From Alphaproteobacteria bacterium (GTDB lineage Bacteria > Pseudomonadota > Alphaproteobacteria > UBA6615), in NCBI GenBank assembly GCA_021774575.1, contig JAJFIX010000045.1, forward strand, positions 62,001 to 126,000: a stretch of DNA of 64,000 nt, given 5' to 3'. The notes below the pieces were generated by a model, which made no database searches, was not told where the DNA came from, and was given only the letters and a program-made list of their open reading frames with translations. Within the stretch, counting starts at the first letter, position 1. The number at the start of each line of letters is the position of its first letter. The translations under genes and the position numbers were made by a program. Positions 43,574-52,391 of this stretch are shown here, one piece after another.

Positions 43574-44443
43574 CTAGAGCCCGTAACGCAGAAAAACCCA
43601 TATCTTCCGGGCTTTTGAAATACCAACGTCGCGCTGCAAATCCTTCCAACCACGCCGTTCCAAACGCTCAAGTATACGCCGATACATTTCGAGCATTAGT
43701 CGGCTGGGTCGGACGGCACGGCGATTCGTCTGGGCCATCAATGCGTCGGCTTCGCGATAGCGTTGACGTGCCTGGGCGGCCAATTCTCGACAAACCGAGG
43801 CCAAATTTGGGTGGGCCAGCACCTGGTCGGGATCACGGCTCTCGATACCGTATTTCTCCAGCAAATCCACCGGCAGATAAAGCCGGCCGATTGCCGCGTC
43901 TTCGGCCAAATCACGCAATATATTTGTCAATTGAAGGGCCTCGCCTTGGGCAACCGCCAAGGCCGGACCAATCTTGGGTGCAACACCAAAAATATTAACC
44001 GATATCATGCCAACAGCGCCGGCAACACGTCGGCAATAGAGCGCCAAACCCGCCTGGTCGGCGGGGCGTATTCCAGCTCCTAAATCCATCGCCATCCCAT
44101 CGATTATGGCTACAAATTCCTCCTTCGGCAGGGCATATTCCTTGACCGAGTCAACCAGGGCCAGGGCGATCGGGTGAGTTGGCTTTTTATCGTATAGCAG
44201 GTCAATCTGATGGCGCCATTCATCAAGCCGTTTGCGCTGATTTTCCTCCTCATCCGGCTCATCGACAATATCGTCAACGACACGGCAAAAAGCATAAAGA
44301 GCGTACATTGCATCACGCCGCTTCGGGGGCAGTACGCGCATTCCCAGAGCAAACGACGTTCCCGACGATGCGACGATTTTCGCCACATATTCTGCTGGAG
44401 ATAGATCTTCAGAGACTTCCGCTGCGGCGGTCGACGTGCTCAT
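43574..44443 (-). CDS. hpnD: HpnD presqualene diphosphate synthase
   Basis: 289 residues. Trans-isoprenyl synthase head-to-head family: the first acidic motif is RVVDDIVDEPDEEEN near residue 55, and the second is LTNILRDLAEDAAIGRLYLP near residue 170 (DxxxD pattern with Arg-Leu-Tyr-Leu-Pro). HpnD condenses two farnesyl diphosphates to presqualene diphosphate. It starts one base after the end of hpnC and ends before hpnE, so the three enzymes are translated from one transcript. Confidence 0.95.
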   Translation of the reverse strand: MSTSTAAAEVSEDLSPAEYVAKIVASSGTSFALGMRVLPPKRRDAMYALYAFCRVVDDIVDEPDEEENQRKRLDEWRHQIDLLYDKKPTHPIALALVDSVKEYALPKEEFVAIIDGMAMDLGAGIRPADQAGLALYCRRVAGAVGMISVNIFGVAPKIGPALAVAQGEALQLTNILRDLAEDAAIGRLYLPVDLLEKYGIESRDPDQVLAHPNLASVCRELAAQARQRYREADALMAQTNRRAVRPSRLMLEMYRRILERLERRGWKDLQRDVGISKARKIWVFLRYGL

Positions 44444-44444
44444 T

Positions 44445-45389
44445 TCAAATCTCTTTTCCGGTCATGTCTCTCTTCCGGCCGAACATCATCCTGCGTAATG
44501 GCAGAGCCCCGGCGGCAATTAGTAAATTCCCGATAAGTTGTACTTTACTGAATGCGACACGTTCGGCAATCGGGTCCCGGGCCCGAAGCTTGCGGCTCAA
44601 ACGCCGCGCCAGGCGAACGATTGCCGCCGATTCCATTGCCAAACGTCCATCGGCTAGAATGAGCGCCAACGGCGCAGCCTGCTCGATGAGCATATCGGTT
44701 GCGTCCAAGCATCGATCAATAACCCGGCGCAGGCCGGGGCTCGCTTTACCGGCGGTTAAATCGGCTATCGTCACCCCCTCTTGGGCCATCCAGTCACCAG
44801 GCAAATAAACCCGGTCGAGGGTTGCACAATCATCCTTGATGTCTTGCAAGTGATTGAGCACTTGTAGCGCGCTGCAAAGCCCGTCGGACGCGGGATAGGA
44901 GCTTGCCGGGTCATCATGCAAATCGAGGAGATAACGGCCAACGGGATTTGCCGACAGCTCACAATAGTCCATCAGCTCGCCCCAATTGGCATAGCGGTTT
45001 TTAACCGCGTCTTGTTTGAAAGCGGCCAACAAGTCTAGCGCATGGCGCTCCGACACGGCTGAGTCGGCGAGGCTCTTATGCAAGGTTGTGGCCTTGGCTA
45101 AGTCCCGCATCGGCGTTTCGCCCGAATCGCCACTGGTAACGGCGGCCTCAAACAAATTCAGCTGCTCCAATTTTTCGGCAGCGCTCAATTCGCCGCTATC
45201 GGCAATATCGTCGGCGGCCCGGGCAAAGGCATAAAAGACCGCAACATGAGGTCGCAACCGAGCCGGCAAAAGACGCGATCCGACCGGGAAATTTTCCCCG
45301 TCCGCCGTCTTTCCGACCGTAGCTCCGGACATATTTTCTTTTGGCGCCTGGGCGCCAGACCTACTTATTTCGGCGCTTGAAGTCATCAT
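44445..45389 (-). CDS. hpnC: HpnC hydroxysqualene synthase
   Basis: 314 residues, starting ATGATG at 45389 and overlapping hpnB by 4 nt. It belongs to the squalene/phytoene synthase family: FYAFARAADDIADSGELSA holds the first acidic motif (DDIAD) near residue 60, and LNHLQDIKDDCATLDRVYLP the second near residue 185. HpnC converts presqualene diphosphate to hydroxysqualene. About 35 residues at the N-terminus are low-complexity and probably not part of the fold. It is a distant paralog of hpnD next door. Confidence 0.94.
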   Translation of the reverse strand: MMTSSAEISRSGAQAPKENMSGATVGKTADGENFPVGSRLLPARLRPHVAVFYAFARAADDIADSGELSAAEKLEQLNLFEAAVTSGDSGETPMRDLAKATTLHKSLADSAVSERHALDLLAAFKQDAVKNRYANWGELMDYCELSANPVGRYLLDLHDDPASSYPASDGLCSALQVLNHLQDIKDDCATLDRVYLPGDWMAQEGVTIADLTAGKASPGLRRVIDRCLDATDMLIEQAAPLALILADGRLAMESAAIVRLARRLSRKLRARDPIAERVAFSKVQLIGNLLIAAGALPLRRMMFGRKRDMTGKEI

Positions 45390-46684
45390 TTTTTACTCAA
45401 AATACCGGCTGCACTCCCAATGCGCCCCTTCCAGGCGCCCCCTCGGCCACGGTAATAAGCTATCGCAGACCCAATTGTCATCAGTGTGTATAGCAAGCCA
45501 GCGACCGGTATAAGTGCCGCCAGCGCCCACCAAGTTCGATATAAGATGAGATGGGGCAAAAAACAGAGCGCCGAAAGTCCGTAGGCGACGGCGCCCAATA
45601 GCGCAGCGAGGGTTTGCCCATGCACCAAATAGCCAATGGCCAGCGCTGGCCCAACCAAATAGACGAGGCACATCCCGAGGACCGTCCCGACCAATAAGAT
45701 CGGCGAATATCTGAGCTGGGTGTAGGCGCTCCGCGACACCATCTGCCAAATTCCGCCAATCCCGTCATAAGGTCGGATGCTGCGGGATTGTCTTGTCCAG
45801 CCCAGCCACAACCGACCACCACCGGGCCGTCCACCACCGGGCCGCCCCTTTTTGCGCAATAGTCTTGCCAGAGCGCAATCGTCGATTATCTGGGCGCGGA
45901 TCTGGGCCAAGCCCCCTGCATTTTGCAGGGCTGATCGGCTGACCAGCATGCAGCCTCCGGCAGCCGCTGCGATAGGTTGACGGCCGCTGATGTGGCCGGA
46001 ATTGACCCAGGCAAAAGGATAGAGCTTGGCAAAAAAGAAAACGAAGGCCGGGATCAGCAGACGCTCCCAAAATCTTTGCACAGTCAATTGCACCATTTGC
46101 GAAACCATATCGAGATCGTCGCGGTCGGCCTTAGCCGTCAACCGCCGCAAAACATTTTGCTCATGCACAATATCGGCATCACAAAAGAGATAATAATCAG
46201 GGGTGACTTCACTTTCATCGGCCCTCCCAACGCCACACGACATCGCCCAGAGCTTCCCGGCCCATCCTGCCTGAAGCGGCTTGGCGTCCATCATTTCGAC
46301 AGACACATTGTCAGGTGACCGTCCCAAGCCTAAATCATCGATCACCGCCTGGGCGACGGCGCCGGTGCCGTCAGTGCTGGCATCGTTGACCAGAATAATC
46401 CTCAGGCGCCCCGGATAATCGAGATTATGCAGAGACCGAATGACCGGCCCAACCACATCCGCCTCATTGCGTGCCGGGACTATAGCGGCTACCGACGGCC
46501 AATTCGGCAGGTCTGCCGCTGCATTATCCAGGCTTTCCCCAACGCGCCAAAACCCGCCCCGGAAGAAGAATAAATAAAGCCAAATGACCAGGGCAAGACC
46601 GCCGGCAGCGGTCAACAACTGGCGCTCGTGAGAAAAAATGCGGCCACGCGCATACTCCGCCTGTAAGAAGTTTGGCGGTCGCAT
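45386..46684 (-). CDS. hpnB: HpnB hopene-associated family 2 glycosyltransferase
   Basis: About 432 residues if ATG 46684 (MRPPNFLQ) is used; the open frame continues upstream to 46939, but HpnB relatives begin close to the first helix AAGGLALVIWLYLFFFRGG. GT2 motifs are AIVPARNEADVVGPVIRS, ILVNDASTDGTG and LFCDADIVHE (DxD). Membrane helices follow at the end (LAALIPVAGLLYTLMTIGSAI). A 15-bp duplication gives GRPGGGRPGGGR near the middle, probably a loop insertion. HpnB is named from gene context; its sugar and acceptor are not established. It starts the leftward hpn operon. Confidence 0.88.
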   Translation of the reverse strand: MRPPNFLQAEYARGRIFSHERQLLTAAGGLALVIWLYLFFFRGGFWRVGESLDNAAADLPNWPSVAAIVPARNEADVVGPVIRSLHNLDYPGRLRIILVNDASTDGTGAVAQAVIDDLGLGRSPDNVSVEMMDAKPLQAGWAGKLWAMSCGVGRADESEVTPDYYLFCDADIVHEQNVLRRLTAKADRDDLDMVSQMVQLTVQRFWERLLIPAFVFFFAKLYPFAWVNSGHISGRQPIAAAAGGCMLVSRSALQNAGGLAQIRAQIIDDCALARLLRKKGRPGGGRPGGGRLWLGWTRQSRSIRPYDGIGGIWQMVSRSAYTQLRYSPILLVGTVLGMCLVYLVGPALAIGYLVHGQTLAALLGAVAYGLSALCFLPHLILYRTWWALAALIPVAGLLYTLMTIGSAIAYYRGRGGAWKGRIGSAAGILSKK

Positions 46685-47262
46685 GCTTGTCCGGCAGATT
46701 GCAGCCAAGCCCCGCGACCGCATTTTATCGGTCTTATGTTGCAACACGGCAACACATGCTTCGTTAATTGGGGGTAATTGCTGTGGCTCGAAAAATACCG
46801 TACGCCTTGAAATATTACATATTTTTGCGCCAAGCCAAACATTTGACGGACGACAGGATGACACTAAGGGAAATACCCCCAATTTTCCCGACATCACTTT
46901 TTCAATTTGTTGCAACGCGATTCTAAGGCTTAAACTCACCCACTTGCTCGCACACCGTTGGCGCTAGCCAATTGATATTTTGGTGATAGGTGGCGTTTGT
47001 TCCGGCTGTCGACCCTGTGGGTGCGGCTTATCGATGGTGGTTCCTTGATCTATTGCGGGGCTCGACACAAGTCCCAGATTGGCCGTCCTGAAACTAGGAT
47101 TATCCATGGTCAATCACACCATCTTTCCAAGACTCGCCGACCATCGGTTAGAAAGTCGGATGGTACTTTTAGATAAACGACGCTGGTACTTATTTTGTTC
47201 GTATCCGCCCGGCGGGGGACTCTACGCCGGCAAGACAACAAATTTTCGGGGAGACAGAGAAA
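46685..47262. other. 578-bp divergent region between hpnB and the second MlaA gene
   Basis: It contains the in-frame upstream extension of hpnB (to 46939), which has no conserved features, and otherwise no gene I can support. It should contain promoters for the leftward hpn operon and the rightward MlaA gene. No clear -35/-10 pair or operator stands out. Confidence 0.45.
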
Positions 47263-48327
47263 TTGGCCAGGTCATTCGAAATCGCCAGGCTCGGCGAGTC
47301 CATCAGTAGCGGCATATTAATGCCCAAACCGGCAGGCGCACGGTTTGCATTCGGTTGGTCCAGGACCGTCTCCTATATCCGCACAATCTTTATCGTTATG
47401 GCGATGGGGTTTGTGGCTACAGCCTGTGCATCGGGCGGCAGACAATTGGACGGCGCCGATAGCTCGTCACTCGACGGCGATGCGGCTTCTCAGGAAATTG
47501 CCGATCCGATCGAAGGCTTCAACCGTGCAATGTTTGCCTTCAACGACAAGGTTGATGCGATCATTTTCAAGCCAGTTGCCAAGGTTTATCGCTTCATTCT
47601 CCCCGAACCGGTCCGCACATCAATTCGCAACTTCCTGAACAATCTCGAATCTCCTGTCATTTTTGCCAACGATATTTTGCAGGGCGAGTTTCACCGTGGC
47701 AGCGAGACCACCACCCGCTTTCTCATTAACTCGACCATCGGCCTTGCCGGACTATTCGATGTCGCCGACAATTTAGGGATTGAGCGTCACGAAGAAGATT
47801 TTGGTCAGACACTCGCCGTCTGGGGTGTCGGTGATGGATTTTATCTGGTCCTGCCGTTCCTCGGCCCGTCTTCGGTACGCGATGGCGTCGGACTGGCGGT
47901 AGATTCCGTCATGGACCCGTTCAATTATGTGATCGGCTCGGCGGCTGCCGCCAATGGCTTGTCGCGCGGACGCTCGATCGTCGAAGGGGTTGATACCAGA
48001 GCAGAAAACATTGAAACTCTGGACCAAATTCGCGCCGATTCGATTGATTTCTATGCCCGGATACGCAGCATGTATCACCAGCATCGCCAATTCCTCATCG
48101 AAAATGGCGACGACCCCGATGCAATCACCGAACCGGATCTGCTTATCATTGATACCGGTGATGAATTTGGTGACGATTTTGGTGATGCTTTTGGCAGCGA
48201 TTTCGAGGACGACTTCGCGCCGTTAAGCAACCAGGATGCCGATGCCCAAGATACCGGTGACGCTTCATCCGATCAGCTCGATGAAGAGCCGAAAAAAGAA
48301 GGCATTGAAGTCGAAATTATCAAATAG
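47263..48327 (+). CDS. mlaA: MlaA/VacJ-family outer-membrane lipoprotein, second copy
   Basis: Up to 354 residues from TTG at 47263 with GGGGAGA upstream; ATG at 47320 is the alternative. The lipobox VATAC is after the hydrophobic stretch IRTIFIVMAMGF (about residues 39-55). The MlaA core is clear: IEGFNRAMFAFNDKVDAIIF, FGQTLAVWGVGDGFYLVLP and PFLGPSSVRDGVGLAVDSV. The acidic C-terminus has FGDDFGDAFGSDFEDDF, like the first copy at 31263-32330. Having two MlaA genes around a hopanoid cluster suggests specialised lipid cargo. A strong terminator follows at 48385-48424. Confidence 0.92.
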   Translation: MARSFEIARLGESISSGILMPKPAGARFAFGWSRTVSYIRTIFIVMAMGFVATACASGGRQLDGADSSSLDGDAASQEIADPIEGFNRAMFAFNDKVDAIIFKPVAKVYRFILPEPVRTSIRNFLNNLESPVIFANDILQGEFHRGSETTTRFLINSTIGLAGLFDVADNLGIERHEEDFGQTLAVWGVGDGFYLVLPFLGPSSVRDGVGLAVDSVMDPFNYVIGSAAAANGLSRGRSIVEGVDTRAENIETLDQIRADSIDFYARIRSMYHQHRQFLIENGDDPDAITEPDLLIIDTGDEFGDDFGDAFGSDFEDDFAPLSNQDADAQDTGDASSDQLDEEPKKEGIEVEIIK

Positions 48328-48384
48328 GCGAAATCAGTTTGGCGATCAGAGCTGAACAGAACCTCTAAGTGACAAACATTAATA

Positions 48385-48424
48385 GGCGGCCGTGGTCTCA
48401 TAGACCTCCGCCGCCATTTTTTTA
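48385..48424 (+). terminator. Rho-independent terminator after the second MlaA gene
   Basis: GGCGGC (48385-48390) pairs with GCCGCC (48410-48415), and inside it GGTC pairs with GACC around a TCATA loop. A run of seven T follows. The T-run overlaps the stop codon of the convergent chaC gene, so it may also stop leftward transcripts weakly. Confidence 0.8.
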
Positions 48425-49102
48425 AGTATCGGTCCCCGCGACGGCGGCAGTTAAGCGACGCAATTTAGCGTCAACAATGCCCAGCCCCTCTAGCTGACTG
48501 ACCGTAGCGTTCAGGTAATCGATATTGGTCCCTCGATTCCCCACGCCTTGACGAAGCAGTTGAACTGTTTCATCGAACCCCAAACGGCCAGCATATTGTT
48601 CGTGGGTTTGGTCGGCAACAAAGCAATGAGCTTTGACCCGGCGTCTCTTTTTCGACCCAGAGCACTGAACGGTTTCTAGAGGACCGGCATCTATCGTCAG
48701 CTCACGGGGAACATAGGCATGGGACACCATTTCCCGGCGCCAAAGATAGCGCGCCACGTCCAGCGTATCGCGACGGGCAACCCGCATGGCGACGCCATGA
48801 CACGATCCACCGCGATCAAGCCCGAGAACCAACCCCGGTTGCTCGCGGGTGCCGCGATAATGGAACGAATAAACACAAAATGACCTGTGATAGCCAAATG
48901 CCTGGGCCATCATCTGTTCGGCAACCGGAAAATCAGGATGCCAAATCAACGACCCATAGGCAAAAACCCAAAATTCTCCATCGCGTCCCAGCCCAGCCAT
49001 CAATTTATCGACCCACTCCTGGCAAGCATCCAGGGTCGGCTCCAAATCTTCGTCCGCCGGTGGGCTGAAGGTGTAATAAGTGCGGTCCGTCGGTATATTC
49101 AT
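48422..49102 (-). CDS. chaC: ChaC-type glutathione-specific gamma-glutamylcyclotransferase
   Basis: 226 residues. The gamma-glutamylcyclotransferase motif is WVFAYGSLIWHPDFPV near residue 45 (YGSL loop binding the gamma-glutamyl group). FGYHRSFCVYSFHYRGT and PGLVLGLDRGGSCHGVAMRV are typical of ChaC, with the catalytic Glu in the following region. ChaC degrades glutathione to 5-oxoproline and Cys-Gly in the cytoplasm. It stands alone, facing the MlaA gene tail to tail and divergent from the DUF2125 gene. Confidence 0.92.
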   Translation of the reverse strand: MNIPTDRTYYTFSPPADEDLEPTLDACQEWVDKLMAGLGRDGEFWVFAYGSLIWHPDFPVAEQMMAQAFGYHRSFCVYSFHYRGTREQPGLVLGLDRGGSCHGVAMRVARRDTLDVARYLWRREMVSHAYVPRELTIDAGPLETVQCSGSKKRRRVKAHCFVADQTHEQYAGRLGFDETVQLLRQGVGNRGTNIDYLNATVSQLEGLGIVDAKLRRLTAAVAGTDT

Positions 49103-49210
49103 CGTAAGGATTAACTGCCTTCGTTCTGTATATTTGATTAGGCGGTCATTATAGGGTCACCGGCGGCAAAACAATAAGGCGTTCGCAACGCCGAACCTAA
49201 ATTTGGATGT

Positions 49211-50299
49211 TTGATGATGAACAAGCGCGTTTTAATCGGCGGTTTTTCAGCTCTGCTGATTGCTGGTATCGGCGTCTCGAGCGCATGGGTCTTGATGGCC
49301 CGCGGCACCGAGCAAGTGATCGCCGACTTTTTCTGGATACAACCGGCACACGGAGAATTTAGCCAGACGGGTCAAATTCATATGTCCGGATTTCCATTTC
49401 GCGTCTCGGCGCGAATCGAGGACCCTGCATTTGAGGCAAACGGCGGCACCAATTTTGACTCCGGAATTGATCTCGGAATTGATCATTGGCAAGCGGCTGA
49501 AATTACTGCGGAATATTTTCTTTTTGCGCCACGCCGAGTCAAATTTAGCGCCCCGGGCCACATCATCGGGTTGCAGGCTGACTGGGCCGGGCCAAACGGT
49601 GTTGTCGTCGACGCGGTCGAGGCCTGGCTTGAAGTTCATCGAACAAAGGCCGATGAAATCGACGAGTTCACACTGAGCGTCAAAGGCCTGGCCACGCAAT
49701 TTAACGAAGATCGCACTCTGCGCGCCGGGACAATCACCCTCGATTTCAAGCAGCGCGACCCCGGTGATGATCGCGCATCAAACGACACCGCCGACACACT
49801 TATTCGACTTGATATGACCAGTTTGGAGCTGCCGATTGACCTCGCCGGACCACTTGCGGCCACCATCGATCATATGGAAATCGATCTCGCCATTGCTGGA
49901 AATCTCGCGACCGGCACCCTGACAAAAGCCGAACTAGATCATTGGCGACGCCAGGGCGGATTTATCCAGCTGCGCAGTCTAAAATTTGATTTGGGAGATC
50001 TGTCTATCGATGCCAATGGCCGGGTCGAGCTGGATGAAGATTTGCAACCCGTTGGTCGGTTCGAAACCAATACTGAAGGCTTGAGCGAATTTTTCGCCCA
50101 GTTGGAAAGCACCGGACTGGTCGACCCGGAAAAAATTATGATGGCCAATTTGGTTGTTTTGGGCCTGAATGCCTTAGGCGGCAATCGTAATGCTTCGGAC
50201 GAGAACCAAATTAGCCTGCCGATCACTCTGCACGACAATGGCTTTTACCTCGGCCCGATAAAATTGATCGAATTTGACCGTTTAGACTGGGTCGAATAG
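49211..50299 (+). CDS. DUF2125 family protein
   Basis: 362 residues. One N-terminal anchor or signal helix (VLIGGFSALLIAGIGVSSAW) is followed by a long beta-rich region with GQIHMSGFPFRVSARIEDPAF, typical of DUF2125. FETNTEGLSEFFAQLESTGL lies near the end. The protein is probably anchored in the inner membrane with the rest in the periplasm. The function is unknown; such proteins have an AsmA-like appearance in alphaproteobacteria. It is convergent with tyrA (6-bp gap). Confidence 0.82.
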   Translation: MMMNKRVLIGGFSALLIAGIGVSSAWVLMARGTEQVIADFFWIQPAHGEFSQTGQIHMSGFPFRVSARIEDPAFEANGGTNFDSGIDLGIDHWQAAEITAEYFLFAPRRVKFSAPGHIIGLQADWAGPNGVVVDAVEAWLEVHRTKADEIDEFTLSVKGLATQFNEDRTLRAGTITLDFKQRDPGDDRASNDTADTLIRLDMTSLELPIDLAGPLAATIDHMEIDLAIAGNLATGTLTKAELDHWRRQGGFIQLRSLKFDLGDLSIDANGRVELDEDLQPVGRFETNTEGLSEFFAQLESTGLVDPEKIMMANLVVLGLNALGGNRNASDENQISLPITLHDNGFYLGPIKLIEFDRLDWVE

Positions 50300-50305
50300 C
50301 AGGAC

Positions 50306-51274
50306 TCAGCTGTCTTTCGGCTCTTTTTCACCGTTTTCCGTCGGCACAAATCGTCCGGCCTGACCGGCCTCGACAACGCCTTGGCGAATTTCACGTGTCC
50401 GGGTGAACAGGTTTTCCAACGTGTCGGCTTCGCCCCAGCGGATCGCCCGCTGCAATGCCGTGAGATCTTCTGAAAACCGGCCCAGCATCTCCAAAACCGC
50501 TTCTCGGTTGGCCAGAAAGACGTCCCGCCACATGACGGGATTAGACCCGGCGATGCGGGTGAAGTCCCGGAAACCACCGGCCGAATATTTGATAACTTCT
50601 GTGGTCGTTACCGTGTCGGTGCCCTCATTATCCGCCCGTAATTGATCTTCCAGATCACTCGCCGTCGCAACAATTGTGTAGGCAATAAGATGCGGTAAAT
50701 GGCTGGTGATCGCCAAGACACGGTCATGATGATCCGCGTCCATAATTTCAACATCGCTGCCGATCTTTCGCCAGAGGGAAGCGACTTTCTCAACCGCCCC
50801 GGGATCGGTTCCGGTTGGGGGGGTCAGAATGCACCAGCGGTCCTTAAATAGGTCGGCAAACCCTGCCGCCGGCCCCGAAAGCTCGGTGCCGGCAACCGGA
50901 TGTCCGGGAACCAGCGAGACTCCCTGGGGCATGAAAGGCGCCAGCGCCCCAATCGCATCGGCTTTTACCGACCCGACATCGGTGACGATCGCGCCATCTT
51001 TCAGGCTCGCCTTTAGGGACGGGCCCAGGGCGCGATAGGCCCCCACCGGCACTGCGAGCAGCACGAGATCGGCGCCGGCAATTGCTGCGGTTAGGTCCGG
51101 GGCAATTTCGTCAACCACCCCCAGGGCCATCGCTTCATCAAGGTGAGTTTGGTTCGTGTCAAAACCGATCACCGTACCGAACGCCCCCACGGCCATCCCG
51201 GCGCGGGCAAATGACGAACCGATTAGCCCGACACCGATTATGGCGACCCGGTCAAATATCGGGTTATCCGCCAT
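50306..51274 (-). CDS. tyrA: Prephenate/arogenate dehydrogenase
   Basis: About 322 residues from ATG at 51274 (MADNPIFD); an upstream Met at 51295 gives seven extra residues made from a 12-bp duplication shared with the end of hisC. The NAD-binding loop is AIIGVGLIGSSFARA. The catalytic His region is LVPGHPVAGTELSGP, and HHDRVLAITSHLPHL is the second family signature. It makes 4-hydroxyphenylpyruvate or tyrosine. It overlaps hisC, forming an operon with hisC and the chorismate mutase gene. Confidence 0.94.
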   Translation of the reverse strand: MADNPIFDRVAIIGVGLIGSSFARAGMAVGAFGTVIGFDTNQTHLDEAMALGVVDEIAPDLTAAIAGADLVLLAVPVGAYRALGPSLKASLKDGAIVTDVGSVKADAIGALAPFMPQGVSLVPGHPVAGTELSGPAAGFADLFKDRWCILTPPTGTDPGAVEKVASLWRKIGSDVEIMDADHHDRVLAITSHLPHLIAYTIVATASDLEDQLRADNEGTDTVTTTEVIKYSAGGFRDFTRIAGSNPVMWRDVFLANREAVLEMLGRFSEDLTALQRAIRWGEADTLENLFTRTREIRQGVVEAGQAGRFVPTENGEKEPKDS

Positions 51275-52391
51275 TGGCTCCACCATTGGCCCCATCCATG
51301 AACTGCGTCAAGACCGCCCCCACCCGCGCCATATCGGCGTGGGTGCCAATGGTAAAGCGAATACAATCTGCAAGCCCGTAGCCCCCCATTGCCCGCGCGC
51401 GAATAGAGTGAGACAGCAAAAACCGATGTGCAGCGGCGGCCATTTCATCACCACCGGGAAACCGCACCAAAACGAAATTACCAACCGAGGGCGCCGGAAT
51501 CAGTCCCAGCTCAACGACAAATTTGGAAAAATTGGTCAGCCCTTCATCGTTCAATTCCCGGGCCTGCCCCGTATAGGCAATATCTTCCATCGCAGCGGTT
51601 GCCGCCGCAATGGCCGGGGCACTGACGTTAAACGGTCCACGGATACGATTGAGAATATCGGCGATCCGCGCCGGACAATAGGCCCAGCCGATGCGCAATG
51701 CGGCGAGCCCGTAAATCTTAGAAAATGTCCGGCACATAACGACATTATCGGACGTCTCGACCATACGGACCCCCGGTTCATAATCATTTCGCGAGACATA
51801 TTCAGCGTAGGCCGCATCAATCACCAGTAATGTTTTTTCGGGCAGGCCTTCACGCAAACGAACCATCTCAGACTGGGGAAGGTAGGAGCCGGTCGGATTA
51901 TTGGGATTGGCGAGAAAGACAATACGGGTCCGTTCCGTCGTCAGGGCAAGCAGAGCGTCAACGCTGGCGGTCAAATCGGTCTCGGCGGCAGCGACCGGGG
52001 TTGCCCCAACGGATTTGGCGACAATCGGATACATGAGAAAACCGTGGGCGCTGTAAAGTATTTCGTCGCCGGGCCCAGCAAACGCGCGGGCAAGCAAGGT
52101 CAATAACTCGTCGGACCCCGCGCCGCAGACAATTTGCTCGGCCGGAATACCGTGGCGGCGGGCGATCGCCTGACGCAAAACTTGAGCGCTGCCATCGGGG
52201 TAAATATTCAACGTCTCGGCGACTGCTTTATGGGCCTTCATTGCCAAACGACTTGGCCCCAACGGGTTTTCATTGGACGCAATATTTATCAGATCCTCGG
52301 GCTCATCCATATCGGCGTTACCGCCGACATAGGCTTCGATATCGAGAATTCCCTGTTTAGGTGACGGTCCGGTCAACTTATTCACTTTCAT
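51264..52391 (-). CDS. hisC: Histidinol-phosphate/aromatic aminotransferase
   Basis: 375 residues, class II PLP aminotransferase of the HisC group. NENPLGPSRLAMKA is near residue 40, the PLP-phosphate motif is CGAGSDELL, and the lysine is in RTFSKIYGLAALRIGW near residue 225. It ends with MDGANGGANGG, a tandem 12-bp duplication. In this operon, with chorismate mutase and prephenate dehydrogenase, it probably supplies transamination for tyrosine/phenylalanine synthesis, as well as possibly histidine. It overlaps the chorismate mutase gene by 14 nt. Confidence 0.93.
   Translation of the reverse strand: MKVNKLTGPSPKQGILDIEAYVGGNADMDEPEDLINIASNENPLGPSRLAMKAHKAVAETLNIYPDGSAQVLRQAIARRHGIPAEQIVCGAGSDELLTLLARAFAGPGDEILYSAHGFLMYPIVAKSVGATPVAAAETDLTASVDALLALTTERTRIVFLANPNNPTGSYLPQSEMVRLREGLPEKTLLVIDAAYAEYVSRNDYEPGVRMVETSDNVVMCRTFSKIYGLAALRIGWAYCPARIADILNRIRGPFNVSAPAIAAATAAMEDIAYTGQARELNDEGLTNFSKFVVELGLIPAPSVGNFVLVRFPGGDEMAAAAHRFLLSHSIRARAMGGYGLADCIRFTIGTHADMARVGAVLTQFMDGANGGANGG

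Noticed and set aside
46685-46939. N-terminal extension of HpnB by 85 residues
   Set aside because: The extra residues show no conserved pattern, and HpnB relatives begin close to the first membrane helix.
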